Shown here in pieces: positions 41,585 to 53,162 of a stretch of 64,000 nucleotides of DNA (the first letter of the stretch is position 1; every line of letters starts with the position of its first letter). The notes beneath the pieces are model-generated. The model saw nothing but the letters and a program-made list of their open reading frames with translations, did no database searches and had not been told where the DNA came from. Source of the stretch: Hippopus hippopus (taxonomy: Eukaryota > Mollusca > Bivalvia > Cardiida > Cardiidae); assembly GCA_946811185.2 (NCBI GenBank), contig OX328109.1, forward strand, positions 15,164,255 to 15,228,254, read 5' to 3'. Made by a program: the position numbers and the translations under genes.

Positions 41585-42370
41585 AATGTTTTTACCTTTG
41601 CCGCCAGTTTAGATCAAGATCAGATTTAGAAAAAACGTACCGTCTAATCTTTGATCTACATTTTCAGCTGTATTCATAGGTACATCTTTACTCGTTTTCA
41701 GCGAGTTTTTAACCCATTTCATCTTTTTTTTTTTAAACAGAAAAGTGTTAATGAATTTCTTTGCCAGTTATGTATGCCACATTTATTTATAAAACGGTGG
41801 AGCGATACGGGGCCATCACTGCCCTCTTGTTCAGCAACTCCCAGGGTAAAAAGTATATACAAGACCAGGGAACTTAAAACATTTTTTACTAATTCGAAGC
41901 AAAATGAATACGGTTCAAAGACTGAAACTTGTCTCTGAAAGGGTGTAGCAAAGTGGGAAAAGTAGAAAATGCTGGTTACCAGCTATAAGGCTTTGTTATC
42001 AAACCTTACCCTGCTGAATAAACGAAATGCAACTTATAACTCTTTCAGCGCCAAATAAATAAACTCGACCTTTTTCGACGGCTCTAAATACAACTCATTG
42101 AAACTTACAAAGATTTTGATAGTATAGGCTTGACTAAACAGGCGGACGGTATAGATCAAAGATCAGACTGCACGTTCTGTGCAGTCTGATCTTGATCTAT
42201 GCCGTCCGCAAAAGTCATTGTTTTCGCCTATGGCGGCGAAAGGGTTAGGTCGATAGTAAAAACCAACATTTTGCTGGTTCAAAGGTACTCTTTACGGAAA
42301 AATATGTCCTTATCGGAAATTGTAGATCAAAGATCAAACAGCACGTTCTGTGCGATTAGGGGTTAAGATT
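41585..42370. repeat. PAL-C cluster with one PAL-C nested in another
   Basis: A degenerate PAL-C is at 41590-41670. A minus PAL-C end (aaaccttaccctgctgaata, 41995) is interrupted by a variant PAL-C at about 42030-42248 (core gatcagactgcacg / gcagtctgatc, termini aactctttcagcgcc and ggcggcgaaagggtta). The host resumes at 42249 (tcgatagtaaaaaccaac) to 42366. A partial PAL-A lies at 41860-41985. Confidence 0.7.
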
Positions 42371-42639
42371 GTTCAAGTTGTATTAACTCCATGACTCAAG
42401 TTATTTTCGTATTTGGACCTAGTAGAGACAGTGACTAAGCGATCTGTTTACAAATCACGTTGCAGTATTCCTGTCAAGGATATACTACTGTTGTAGCTTC
42501 TACATAAATTCCCGTCCATCCCTATACTTATATCTATAGATGTGTTTGTATTGTTCAGTTTATCGTTATACACGTGATAACCGTATCTGCAAAATCTCTG
42601 AAATAATATTAGCGAGACACCCTACAATCAGTCGATCAT

Positions 42640-42675
42640 CCAACATTTCTTTCTTTCTTTCTTTCTTTCTTTGAG
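42640..42675. repeat. (TTTC)n microsatellite
   Basis: About eight units of ctttctttctttcttt. Confidence 0.9.
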
Positions 42676-42754
42676 AGTAAACCATAAGATAAGAGTGTTG
42701 TTATTTTTTCAAAAACTTTGTTCATTCAAACAACCCCGATGTCTGCTCGTCATC

Positions 42755-43790
42755 CCATTCACACAATCCCGTGTTATAACGACCCCGAGGAAAAAGACTT
42801 GAAAATATTTTTGGACAAATGGCACCTTCTCCTTTTTCAGCCGAGCCCTGGTAGCTCAGTCGGAAGCGTACATGACTTGAGAACAGGGGGTGGCTGTTTC
42901 TTTCCGAGGATTGATGATAGACATTGCGACAGGATTAATTCCTCCCTCACCGCTGACCATTGCGTCGACGATGGTTATACCCCGTCACACCAAACTCGTT
43001 CTCACTCCGTTCCGAAAATTTTTGCCGAACGGATTTAAACTGTGTTCGGACAAAGTGGACGTATTAGCATTTAGCAATCTTTTACGATCTGTTTACGAAC
43101 TTAATGGACGGGTTACGACGGGAAGGGTGCTCCTGAACTTTGAGCCTACTCAAAAATTTTTGCCGTCCATCCCGTCTTGTACTTAGACGAAGTGACAGCG
43201 TACTTAAAACGAGATGGACGTACTACAGACGGAACTGCCGTACTTCTATCCTATTAAAGACGCGATGCAGTCGGGCATCAATTGGCAGTGCGTTTGCATT
43301 GTACCGACCGGACCCGACCGCAGCCCGTGTTTCGATTTTGTTGACCCGGGTAAGACTTTCTAGGTACAGGTTTGGTGAGACAGGGGCTTCAGGCATTATT
43401 AGGCCAAAATTACACTTTCTACCCCGACCACGACCCGTTTTACGATTATGTCAGGACGGGGTAAGACGTTCTAAGAACTAGTTTGGTGTGACAGGGGCTT
43501 TAATTTGGAAATCAGCCAGTGGCTTGGAAAGAATATTGTGCGGAGTACTGGTTTAAAGAACTTGTGACTCAAGGAAAGCATTGATAGGTGGATTGGCCGC
43601 CGTGATACAACCGAAATAATGTTAAAAACGGCGTTTAACACCACACAATTAATCAATCAATCAATTCTCCTTTCTTCCTACAATAGGTTCTATCATTTAC
43701 AAAAACAAATCACACCATTTAAACCATGTAAATTTAACTGCATATGCATATAATTCAATATTATTATTTTTTTTTAATGAACATTGGCGA
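42755..43790. mobile_element. Three-level nest: PAL-A > SINE-1 > Harbinger-like element
   Basis: The PAL-A left part (cacacaatcccgtgttataa) is broken at 42835 by a SINE-1 (42836-43664) with TTCTCCTTT duplicated at 42827-42835 and 43665-43673. The SINE-1 itself is split by a ~520-bp element (about 42979-43498) with ends TACCCCGTCACACC and GGTGTGACAGGGGCT, flanked by TTA on both sides. A 3-bp TTA/TAA duplication is typical of PIF/Harbinger elements. Confidence 0.8.
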
Positions 43791-43794
43791 ATTC

Positions 43795-44630
43795 TGATTG
43801 GCTGAAAATTTTTTTCATAGCTACTTTTGCAGTCAAACTATTGTAAACAAACATGTATACGAGATTTCATAATGTTTTTCGTGCTGATTTTATATCGAGT
43901 CCGAAGTTCAAATTGGTAGCTGAATTTATTTTTTCTGAATACTGGAAAAAAAATCCAACAGTAAATTCAAAGAGAGAGCTGAAAACTCATTGTTACTCTG
44001 CTGGGTTTAAACAATCTTATTTTCAACTTAAGGTAGTGGACCCGTAATAGAAAACAGCTATTTCCACTATAATATTATCCTACAAAATTTGCTTTAATTA
44101 AAAATGAGTATTATTGTACTAATTTAACCGAGCCACTTTTTCCTTTTCTTCCGTCTTATTTGTAAATCTAAAACCACTATATTCTCATAACGAAGGGAGA
44201 TAATAATTACCTCCCTTTTCTAGAAACTAACAAAAGTATCAACAAATAATTTCAAGATAGACATCAAAGGAATTTCTGGTCGGTTACAAATGTGCAAAAT
44301 TATATCAGTATAAATCCTTATTTATCAACTATCAAGAAGTTTTATTCCATGTTGCACTAGAAGCGTTAGGGGTCTACTACCTGAATTCTAGCGTATTGAA
44401 CTTCTAATAATAAATCCACTCAATCTGCAAATGTTCAATACTATAATGACGTCATGAATTACGTCATTTTACGTCATGAAGGAGCAGATTTACCGCGCTA
44501 TGAATTATCAATGAAATGGACAGTAAATAAATACGCAATGTTGGATTTACAAAAAGAGAGCAGTTAGAATTATTTAAGTGCATATTTGTTGTCTGTGATA
44601 TTGAATTATAAGGAATGTAGAGATTTTTTT
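43795..44630. other. No recognised gene or repeat family
   Basis: AT-rich. The 64-codon ORF at 43853-44047 has no visible domain. Repeated ACGTCAT motifs near 44445-44475 are too few to interpret. Confidence 0.45.
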
Positions 44631-44640
44631 TTTTGTTGTT

Positions 44641-44762
44641 GTTTTCATGGTGGTATGAAAAAAAAAAAAATCTAATCACACTTTTGTATGAAACCGCGAA
44701 GCGCGCTTCGCGGTTTCATACAAAAGTGTGATTAGGTTTTTTTTTCATACCTCCATGAAAAC
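44641..44762. repeat. Near-perfect 122-bp palindrome
   Basis: Arms pair from gttttcatggtggtatgaaa on the left to ttcatacctccatgaaaac on the right, meeting at gaagcgcgcttc with no loop. Only A/T-run length and two bases differ. Confidence 0.92.
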
Positions 44763-45085
44763 AAAAAAAGTTCTCTTCATTTCTCAGTAGTTTGAAAAAA
44801 TCTATAGTTTTGTCTTCCTGTAAAGAGTTAAGTGCTTGAGATTAAGTGTCCTTGTACAAGTGTACTTTTTACTGCGTGTGTGTTTAAGATGGTTTTTTGA
44901 CATACTTCCTCTCGGTATAAGTCAGGGATGAATAAATAGAAATTTGTGATTGGTCAAGACGGGCCTATTTCCGGCCCCATTTACAATACCAATATACAAG
45001 GTTGCAACCAAAACCCCGCTTATAAACACCCTAGCAAATGGATATGATAGGGGATAACCCTTTTCTTTTACCAAAAAGTAATTCA

Positions 45086-45265
45086 ATCCTTAGGTTTCTA
45101 GGCGCAGTGACCTTTTGCGCGCAGTGTAGATCAAAATCAGACCGCACAGAACACACCGTCTGATCTTGGATCTACACGTTCAAATAAGGAGATCAGCAAT
45201 ATCTGAGTTTTTACTATCAGCTTGGAAGTTTCATCTCACTTTTTTTAACAAGTTAAGGGTTGATA
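45086..45265. repeat. PAL-C copy
   Basis: Starts atccttaggtttctaggcgc and ends ttaacaagttaagggttga. The core has mismatches (aaaatcagaccgcac / gtctgatcttgg). Confidence 0.75.
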
Positions 45266-45391
45266 TTGTTTTTTTTATAAACTATCCCATAACCTATTAT
45301 CGTACAACATACATGTTTTTTTCTAGGTAAACCATTTCTTACTGAACTGATCCTTTTCCAGCGATGATTTGGATTAACATCGAATCTTGCA

Positions 45392-45890
45392 AAATATGCC
45401 ATGCTCTGTGGCTTAATTGCATCTGCAAAATGCTTTGACTCAGGTCGGCCTGTGAAGTCCGCCAAAGCTGATATGGGACGAAACCTTTCGCTGTTTTTAA
45501 CCCATTACCACACAATCCCTACTTTTGACGACCCTGAGAAAGAAGCCTTTAGAAAATATTGTGGGAAAAGGAGAAAATGCTGGTAACCAGCATTTTCTCC
45601 TTTTCCCACAATATTTTCTACCCTTCACAAAACAAATTTCAAATTTTCAGTCACTTTTATTTTGTCGTCTGCAAATGCTTTCGATTTGGACAAGCCTAAA
45701 ATTTTGTCGTTTGGTAATGAGTTAAATGATCTGCTTATCAAAGGACCATTTTACGTCATGATTCAGTCAATTGTTATGCAAATTGGATTTTATAGATCCA
45801 TAAATTATTTGGTGTTGACTTGCTTGTTAAAATGCAGTAAGGATTCGCATTGAACTCAATTTTGCAAGAGTGCTGCTAATATCTAATTGA
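45392..45890. repeat. PAL-B interrupted by a complete PAL-A (45498-45724)
   Basis: PAL-B left part ccatgctctgtggcttaatt to cctttcgctgttttt, right part ctgcttatcaaaggaccatt onward. The inserted PAL-A runs CCCATTACCA .. TGGTAATGAG with TTAA at both junctions; its core 45552-45618 has paired gaaaatatt / aatattttc arms. Confidence 0.9.
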
Positions 45891-46041
45891 AAATTTTAAT
45901 TTTCAACAGTATTAAAAACAAAAAGACAATAGAAGAAACCGCTTGATTCATTACTCTTCACTATTTCTCTTAACAGTGAACCATGATAGAGTTTCAATAA
46001 ACATACTCCAGTGCCTCTTAGAACGTCTATCTTGTTTTCAG

Positions 46042-46275
46042 GCGAAGCCGCGTGTCTCAGTGATGAGCGTACCTGACTCGTGACCCGGTTGAGGCAAACT
46101 TTCTTTCCGGCGATTTTTTGCCTCTCACCTCTGATGCATGGGAGAAAAGTATGCAGTGACTTGGAAAGAAAGTTGTTTCAGTACTGGTGTGAGAAAGCCA
46201 GGAAACCCTTGCGTAGGTGCACTGACCGCCATGATATGACCTAAGCTGTTAATACGACGTGAAACCCTGATACAA
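46042..46275 (+). mobile_element. SINE-2 copy
   Basis: gccgcgtgtctcagtgatga (A box, decayed), cccggttgaggcaaactttc, ctctgatgcatgggagaaaa, ccgccatgatatgacctaag. Confidence 0.82.
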
Positions 46276-46329
46276 AATCAGATACAGACACGGGTAGATA
46301 TGATCCGAGTCAATTCGTCTATATGGTGT

Positions 46330-46540
46330 TTCGTTCGCGCGTTTTAACTACTCTGAGGAAAAAGGCCTTTGAAAACATTGTGGGAAAGGGAAAAAAATGC
46401 TGGTAACCAGTATTTTCTCCTTTTTCCAACAATGTTTTCTATCCTTTCCGAGTTAAATTCCACCATTTAAACCCCAATAAAATTGTCGTGAGCAAATGCA
46501 TCCGATTTAGTCACTAATTTTTAACCTATTAGTAAAGCCA
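46330..46540 (-). repeat. PAL-A copy
   Basis: Core about 46374-46440; left arm gttttaactactctgaggaa, right arm aaattccaccatttaaaccc. Confidence 0.8.
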
Positions 46541-46728
46541 CGAACGATGCCCCCGACACAGGAAGAGAGACGAGAAGTGCTTTAAGGTCACAGTATTGAT
46601 TGAAAGGAAAGATTTATCAGAACACCGTCAAATCACATCAAAGTTTCCTTTTTCCGCGTTATATTCCCACGATGAAGTTCGCGATGACTTATATGCTTCA
46701 GGTTTAGTTTTAAACATATGACCCATGC

Positions 46729-46982
46729 TCTGTGAAAAGGGGGCTTAATGAATCGCCGAAAAGTATCGACCCAGGTCAGCCTGCGCAGTCCGCGCAGGTT
46801 GACCTGGGCCGAAACTTTTCGCTACTAGTCAATTTTCTGTATGTCAAAGGACCAGTCCAAATCATGATTAAGCCGGTTGTTTTGAAAAGTGGCTATTATG
46901 GGTCAATAACTATGTGATGAATTGACTGGTATCATGTATTACGAAGATGTATTAAGCCCCCTTTTGCCAGAGTGTGGCTCAT
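46729..46982. repeat. PAL-B copy
   Basis: From cccatgctctgtgaaaaggg to ttgccagagtgtggctc. Arms cccaggtcagcctgcgcagt and cgcgcaggttgacctgggc. Confidence 0.87.
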
Positions 46983-47104
46983 ATATGTTTTACATCGATT
47001 GATAAACAAGTTCTTGCAACTTATACTAATCTCTCACAATTCTGCTTCCTGGAAACTACACCAGTTCTCGTGCCGAATGTGTATGCTAAAGAACAATCGC
47101 AAAG

Positions 47105-48020
47105 TTGACATCCGCTGCCAGGTGTCGAACTCGGGCCTTACGGTTGCGAGGCCGACATTCAATCCCACAAGCATGGAAATCACACAGTATGCTACAGTCC
47201 TTTACCAAACAGCAACGTGTTTTAACGCACCTGGGCAAGAAGGCCTTTCAAAACATCGTCGAAAAAGAAAAGAAAACACTAGTTACTTTCTCATCAAACG
47301 ATGCCCCCCTGCCTTTTTCAGACAACTTATATGATTAAGACCAACTATATCGTTTGCAAAGGCCTTCAACATCGATGAATTTAATCTTTTTGTATCTGGT
47401 AAAGAGTCGACCATTTTATTTTGCTAAGGAAGACATGCGTACCTTTTTTGTGGACAGTGAAAAAAACAAGATCAGACTGCACAAATCGAGCAGTTCTAAC
47501 CTTTGACCTACATTGTCTTTTTTCTATTTAGTTTAATCTTTAAGCGAAAAGGTTCCGTAATTTGTGCTCGTTAAAATGGCACGGCGACAGATTACTCATT
47601 CGTGTATGACGTTTGTTTAACCAGTTCGAGGCAAGGCCTTTGTAGAGTTTTTTCCAAGGACACTCCTAAAAAAAAACACAGCACTTTTAGCGAGGACGGA
47701 ACCCGCAGCATCTAAGGTCCTTATTCACTAATCATTCTTAGGAACATTCTTAGTCTTACTCTAGGATTAGAAAGTAACACATTTCTGAAAAAAGTGGTGG
47801 GAAAAGGAGAAATGCTTCTGACTAGGATTTACTCCTTTTTCCTGCAATGTTTTAGATAATTTTTAAGGCCAAAACCAAGGGATATTTCGATACAGTGACA
47901 GCGTGAACCGCAAATAAAAGCCATGGTATTTACCACATGTAGGCCTACTGTTGTGCCTCAGTTATTTGTAAGGCAATTTTTGACATATGCATTTTCTCCT
48001 TTTTCTACAATGTTTTCTAG
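47105..48020. repeat. Mosaic of SINE head, PAL-A and PAL-C fragments
   Basis: A minus SINE head lies at 47115-47165. A diverged PAL-A (ctttaccaaacagcaacgtg .. tctggtaaagagtc) runs 47200-47410. A PAL-C core remnant is at 47470-47520. A fragment of the 60.5-kb hairpin family (aggaacattcttagtcttac) is at 47730-47785. PAL-A cores lie at 47800-47862 and, right arm only, 47990-48020. Confidence 0.65.
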
Positions 48021-48614
48021 CGTCGCTAATGTCAAAAACAAAGGGATATTTTGATAAAGTGACAGTATGATTGGCCAATAAGAGTCGTATCGTAAACCAC
48101 GTGTACTGTAGTAGGCTACCTCCGGTGTCGATGATATTCATTGACAAAGAGGAAATCGGGGCACTCCAAAAAGGACACGTCAGTTCCACACCACATGTCC
48201 GGTTTTGAAAATTTGGCTCATTTTGACTCATTTGTATTTACGTAATGATGTGGTTTGAGCTAAATATAGTGTGCAAAGGTGATTCCCTACGCTTTTTCAT
48301 GCCGGACAGGGATCAGCCGATGTCATCGTCACAAATTATTATTTATTATTATTTCTTGTTTAGTAAATTTTTCCCAGTTTGGTTTGGGGGTTGGTAGTTT
48401 TGAGTTAATCATATCTATTGATGTTCTGACTAATTTTGGGACAAAAAGTGCTTTTTGTTTTCATGGATAGCTTAACAGCGTATGAGCATTCGGCAAACCT
48501 CGGGTGAACTCGCATGTACTGCGTTGTGACATAAACATACACCTAACATTTCTTCGCCGAAAATTGACCGTTTTGATGCTCTAAAAATCAAACGCTGAGA
48601 CTCCACAAAATATA

Positions 48615-48882
48615 TCGGCCATACTTTGGCAAAAGGGGACTTAATGCATCTCCGTGATGCATGATGGCAAGCAAATCATTACACTATCATGGTTCAATAA
48701 AATCCGTTTTGTATAACAATTGACTGAATCATGAGGCACACTGGTCCTTGGATATGAAAAAAAAATTTACCAAAAATCAAAAAGTTTCGACTCAGGTCAG
48801 CCTGCGCGGACTGCGCAGGCTGACCTGGGTCGATACTGTTTGAAGATACATTTAGCCCCCTGTTCACAGAGCATGGCTCCTA
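48615..48882. repeat. PAL-B copy
   Basis: From ccatactttggcaaaagggg to cacagagcatggctcc. Arms ctcaggtcagcctgcgcgga and gcgcaggctgacctgggtc. Confidence 0.87.
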
Positions 48883-49030
48883 TAAAAGTCATATTGTTCA
48901 ATCGAAATCGTTTGAAATGTGTATATATTCCCGTTGTCGAACAGTTTGATACACACACTTACATGTATATGTATTTCATTTCAACGTGATTTGTCAATTT
49001 CGATTGAAGTTTACCTGACGCTTTGATAAA

Positions 49031-49292
49031 TGGCTTGCAACACGCGAAAAAGGGCATTCGCACATTGAGTAAAGTGTCGTCTCGGATCAGCCTGCGCACT
49101 CCGCACAGGCTAATCCGAGACGGCACTTTAAGACTGTGTTAGATTTTGTTCTACAGTAAACTTGCGCAATACAGAAAATTACATAAAAACGGAAAGTTTC
49201 GTTTCGGATTAGTCTGTGCGGACTGCGCAGGCTGATCCGAGACGACACTTTACGCAAATGTCCGAATGCTCCTTTTTGCGTGTTGCAGGCCA
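49031..49292. repeat. MITE with two internal palindromes
   Basis: The ends ggcttgcaacacgcgaaaaa and ttttgcgtgttgcaggcc are inverted repeats (about 34 bp). Inside are two separate palindromes, tctcggatcagcctgcgcac (49078-49122) and cggattagtctgtgcggact (49203-49243). They are also related to each other. Confidence 0.85.
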
Positions 49293-49333
49293 AATGTAAA
49301 TAATTTGACTGTAGTTAGTGTTGTCGTTGATTG

Positions 49334-49562
49334 TAACTCTTTACCAAACGACAAAAATGTCGACTTCTCCAAATTGAAGGTATTAGCAGACGACAATTTA
49401 AATGGCACTGAAATGATGTGGTTTGGCTTTGATAGAGTGGAAAACATTGTGGTAAAAGGAGTAAATGCTGGTTACCAGCATTTTCTCCTTTTTCCACCAT
49501 GTTTTCAAAAGACTTCTTTCTCAGGGTCGTTAAAACTTGGTGTTGTGTGGTAAAGGGTTAAA
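49334..49562 (+). repeat. PAL-A copy with complete termini
   Basis: Starts taactctttaccaaacgaca, core 49440-49506, ends gtgtggtaaagggttaa. Confidence 0.9.
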
Positions 49563-49983
49563 AAATATCCATTGGCACCGCCATGTTTAAGACCATGTGA
49601 CTAAAAGTATTTCCCATGGGAATGATCGAGGTCAGATGTAGTTACGGAATCAGCCAAATAGTGACGAGCGAGTGTATAGGGTTCCGCCATATTTCTTCAT
49701 AGTTTCATAGATCACTTAATGGCAAAATCTTGGCTTCTCCGTCTGTTACTCTCCAATGCACCATCATAAGCCTGCAAAAGATGAAAAAAAAAGTCAACCG
49801 ATTGCGTTTTTCGCTAAATCCCAACCAACACAGACACCCTGGAATTTGTTCTCTGAAAAACACCTGTACACGGCCAGTACCCCAAGTTTTTGTTCCTCCA
49901 GTGACACAAAATAATCCAGTCAATAAAATAATTAAAACACGTCTATGTGGCCCCCCCACTGCCTAAATTTGAAGTAAATCTAA

Positions 49984-50983
49984 AGGCCTGTTTACACATT
50001 CACGATTTTTGGCTACGGTGCCGCTACGATTCGCCACGATTTGTAAAATCGTCGTGTACCGTGGTGATTCGTAGTAGAACCGTGGTGAATCGTGGTGAAT
50101 CTTGATGAATCGTGATGATTCGGGAAACTCCACGGTAGCGCTACGGAAGTTTTAAACTGTTTAAAACATTCGTGGCGAATCGTGGTGGTTATTGGGCGTG
50201 GCCTAATTCGTAGCGCAACCGTAGCGGAATCGTGCTTATTCGTACTGACACCGTAGCTATATTCGCGGCTATTCGTGAGAGATCGTAGCCAGTCGTGGAA
50301 TCTTTGACACCACGAATTCTCACGATTCACCACGAATTGTGTACGGTTGTCCTACGAATCATCCACGGTTTCGCTACGGAGCTCCACGATTGGCCACGAC
50401 CAAGGCCGGTAGGAAGACGATCAATCACGGTTTGAGTACGATACATCACGGTTACGTACGAATCTAGCCGACTTACCACGATTTTGAGCCGTTTCGCTAC
50501 AATTCTTGCATATAATTCACAGGGCTGCATTGAAGGAATCATTTTGAAGAGCGAATCAGAAGTATACACATCATGGATTATGTACAGAGACTACAAATCG
50601 CCAATCTACAGCTTCAATTTGAGAACTTGTCACGTGAAAACCGTTAAATCGTGGTCAGTCGTGGGAGCTCGTGTCGCTACCGCCGTGAATCGTACCAGTA
50701 CCGTATCGAACCGTACAAGCACCGTGAGCATTCGTTGTGCCACCGTGGTCAATCCTCATTGACCGTAGCGTTGCCGTCATGAATCGTCATTGATTCGTAG
50801 CGATACCTTACAGACACCGTACTAATATCGTGGACATTCTTACTGGAATCGTAGTGACACTGAATATTTCTACTTTTCGCCACGATTCATCCCGATCCAT
50901 CCCGATTTTTCTGACCATGAGAAATCTGGGTGAATCGTGGTGAATCGTAGAGAAAATCGTGAATGTGTAAACGGGTCTTAAAT
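49984..50983. mobile_element. Harbinger-like 1-kb element built of degenerate CACGATT repeats
   Basis: TAA lies at both edges. Termini AGGCCTGTTTACACATTCAC and GTGAATGTGTAAACGGGTCT are inverted (two mismatches). Almost the whole interior consists of variants of CACGATT and its complement AATCGTG (e.g. gccacgatttgtaaaatcg, gtggtgaatcgtggtgaatc, gattcaccacgaattgtg) at roughly 10-25-bp spacing. The ORFs crossing it are low-complexity by-products. Confidence 0.85.
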
Positions 50984-50989
50984 TATATA

Positions 50990-52560
50990 CCGCCATGCCC
51001 TATCAGCTCCATGAAACAGTGCAACAAAAGTGCTACTGCAAAATTTCACATGGGACTACTTTTGACTACTACAACCCGGAAGCAATCTCGCAGTTGCGCG
51101 ACACCTTGTTACACCTTGTGATACCATTGTAATGATTCCTTGCCTGACGATCATATCTTAGACTTATCATATTTGATTGAATTGATTAACAGAATTAAGT
51201 TATGATTTAGCTTATTTTCAAACTAAAATTCATTTTAATTGTTATTAGGATATATTTATTTGTTATCAGTACCAAAAAGTAGATTAAAGGATAGCAGATT
51301 CAGCCACGCCGAAAAATGCAGCCAATAGCAATCAAAGCGCTGAAAGCACTGATGGCTAGGGGCAAGTGGAAAGTGCATATATGCGTAAAAGTAAAAGAAA
51401 AAAATGGATGCCTATGCTCGGCTGCAGTTGCTTTAAGTGAAAATTATAAGTCGAAAAGCCGGGCATTACTGTGTCAAAAATATTTAGATGTTTATCTGCC
51501 CCTGATTTATGGGTTCCCTTATGATAGTTAATAACTAGCCCAAGTTTGAAGTAAATATGATGGTTAGCAACTACTTCAAGCTTGAAGTAAATGTATTCAG
51601 TAATGACAGTAATGACAAAGATTTTTGTAAAATATCAAAATATTTTAACATTCGAAGTCAAGAAGGGGCATTTATAACTGTCTGAAAAATATTTTGATGG
51701 ATACCCGTCCCTTTTGTATGGGTTTCCCTTTTGATGGCTTACACCAGTCCCAGTTTGAAATAAATATCTTCAGTAATGACAGAGATATTGCAGCCTTATC
51801 TATTGCAAGTTCCTATTTTCCCTTACATGAGTATGTTAAGGTTTTCCCCCATTCCATTGTCAAATAAATAAAGTGTTGCTACAAGAGTTTACATCATATC
51901 TTGAAGTCCATTCCGGTCCAATCCAGTCTGTTCCGGTCCATTCCGGTATTTCCATGCACCAAGGAAACGCCGACTCATCAACTGCCCAATTTGTACATGT
52001 ATTACGGCTGACAAGGTAAAGGGTTTTGTCTGTTTACACACCATACAAGACTTATCAATCAAATGTCAATTTCGCCACGTTCCATCTGGATCCAAAGGTG
52101 TGCACACAGCGACGACCCAAGATGAACGCGGCTTTTGGTTGTGTCATGCTCTGCATGAGTTTTTGGTGAAATTAACAGGAGAACTTCTTTCTGTTTTAAG
52201 CGTTCTCATTTAAAACTCATCACGCCAACAAACACCGTTATTTTTTTTTTGCTTTGAAGAGAATATAATTTCTTTGGCATTTTCTCGTAAATGTAGACAC
52301 CGACCCCTTCTTTCAACTTCTATTTTACATCACGGATGAATAACTCGTAAGGTGAAAGGCGGTTTTGAGGGGTGTGTCGTTTCAAGCCAATTAGAAACGG
52401 CAGTTGCAGTTCCAACAAATCAGAGACAGAAAATAGCGCGCATTTATACATGATGTTGAGAGTGGTTGCAGCTCTCATGCAAAAGTCTGAAACGTGGTTA
52501 CTAAGGCTAGGCGCCGTTGGCCCCTAGCCAAAAACTCATTTATTGCCTTTTCAAAATTCT
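50990..52560. other. Mostly unrecognised; one family D copy
   Basis: Family D on the minus strand at about 51540-51800 (gtttgaagtaaatatgatgg, tcagtaatgacagagatatt, gggtttcccttttgatgg). A short ccattccggtccaatcc tandem lies at about 51910-51950. The 71-codon ORF 51316-51531 overlaps family D and is not convincing. Confidence 0.5.
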
Positions 52561-52574
52561 TTCAGAAGAATGAG

Positions 52575-52700
52575 GTCATCTGTTTCGGACAGTGTGGATC
52601 TGTGCAGGGTGTTCTGTGCAGTCTGATCGGATCAAAGATCAGACTTTGCGTTCTCTGCAGTCTGATCTTGATCTACGCTGTTCGCAAAAGTGGATTGAGT
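52575..52700. repeat. PAL-C core copy
   Basis: cagtctgatcggatcaaaga, tcagactttgcg and tctgcagtctgatcttgatc, a rearranged core with an extra partial arm on the left. Confidence 0.65.
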
Positions 52701-53162
52701 CGAACACTGTCCTCTATATACTAGTATATGGAAGAGATTTTTCTGGCCAAAAGAATTTTGAAATGGCAAAATTTTGGCTCGTAAGACTGTACAGAATTGT
52801 TAGGGGAAAATTATTTTAACCAACTGTGCTCGGATTATTCGTAATGATTTTTAGCCCATGCCTTTCTATTTTTAGACGTCATTTCAATAAATAGCGCAGC
52901 GCTTCTTGTCGCAATGTCGGCTACCAATTTCATAAGACAGTTGTTAAAATGACATTTCGAAATAGCACCTCAACCAATTATAGTGCACTTAGAAAATGAA
53001 AAACGTACTTGTAAATCAAATCACTCTTTAAACATCGCAAGGGGAGCGGGGAAAAATACCAAACCCAAACAGCCGTTATGAAAACATTATTTGTTCGTGT
53101 GTAATAAGGCGATAGCCTAAAAACCAAATACATGTAATTATTCCATTCCTTCCTTCCTTGGC

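Noticed and set aside
43140..43481. 113-codon plus-strand ORF
   Set aside because: It lies inside the Harbinger-like insertion, is Arg-rich with no domain, and overlaps another ORF in a second frame.
50013..50569. Overlapping ORFs of 80-106 codons
   Set aside because: They are by-products of the CACGATT repeat, with low-complexity His/Thr/Ser content.
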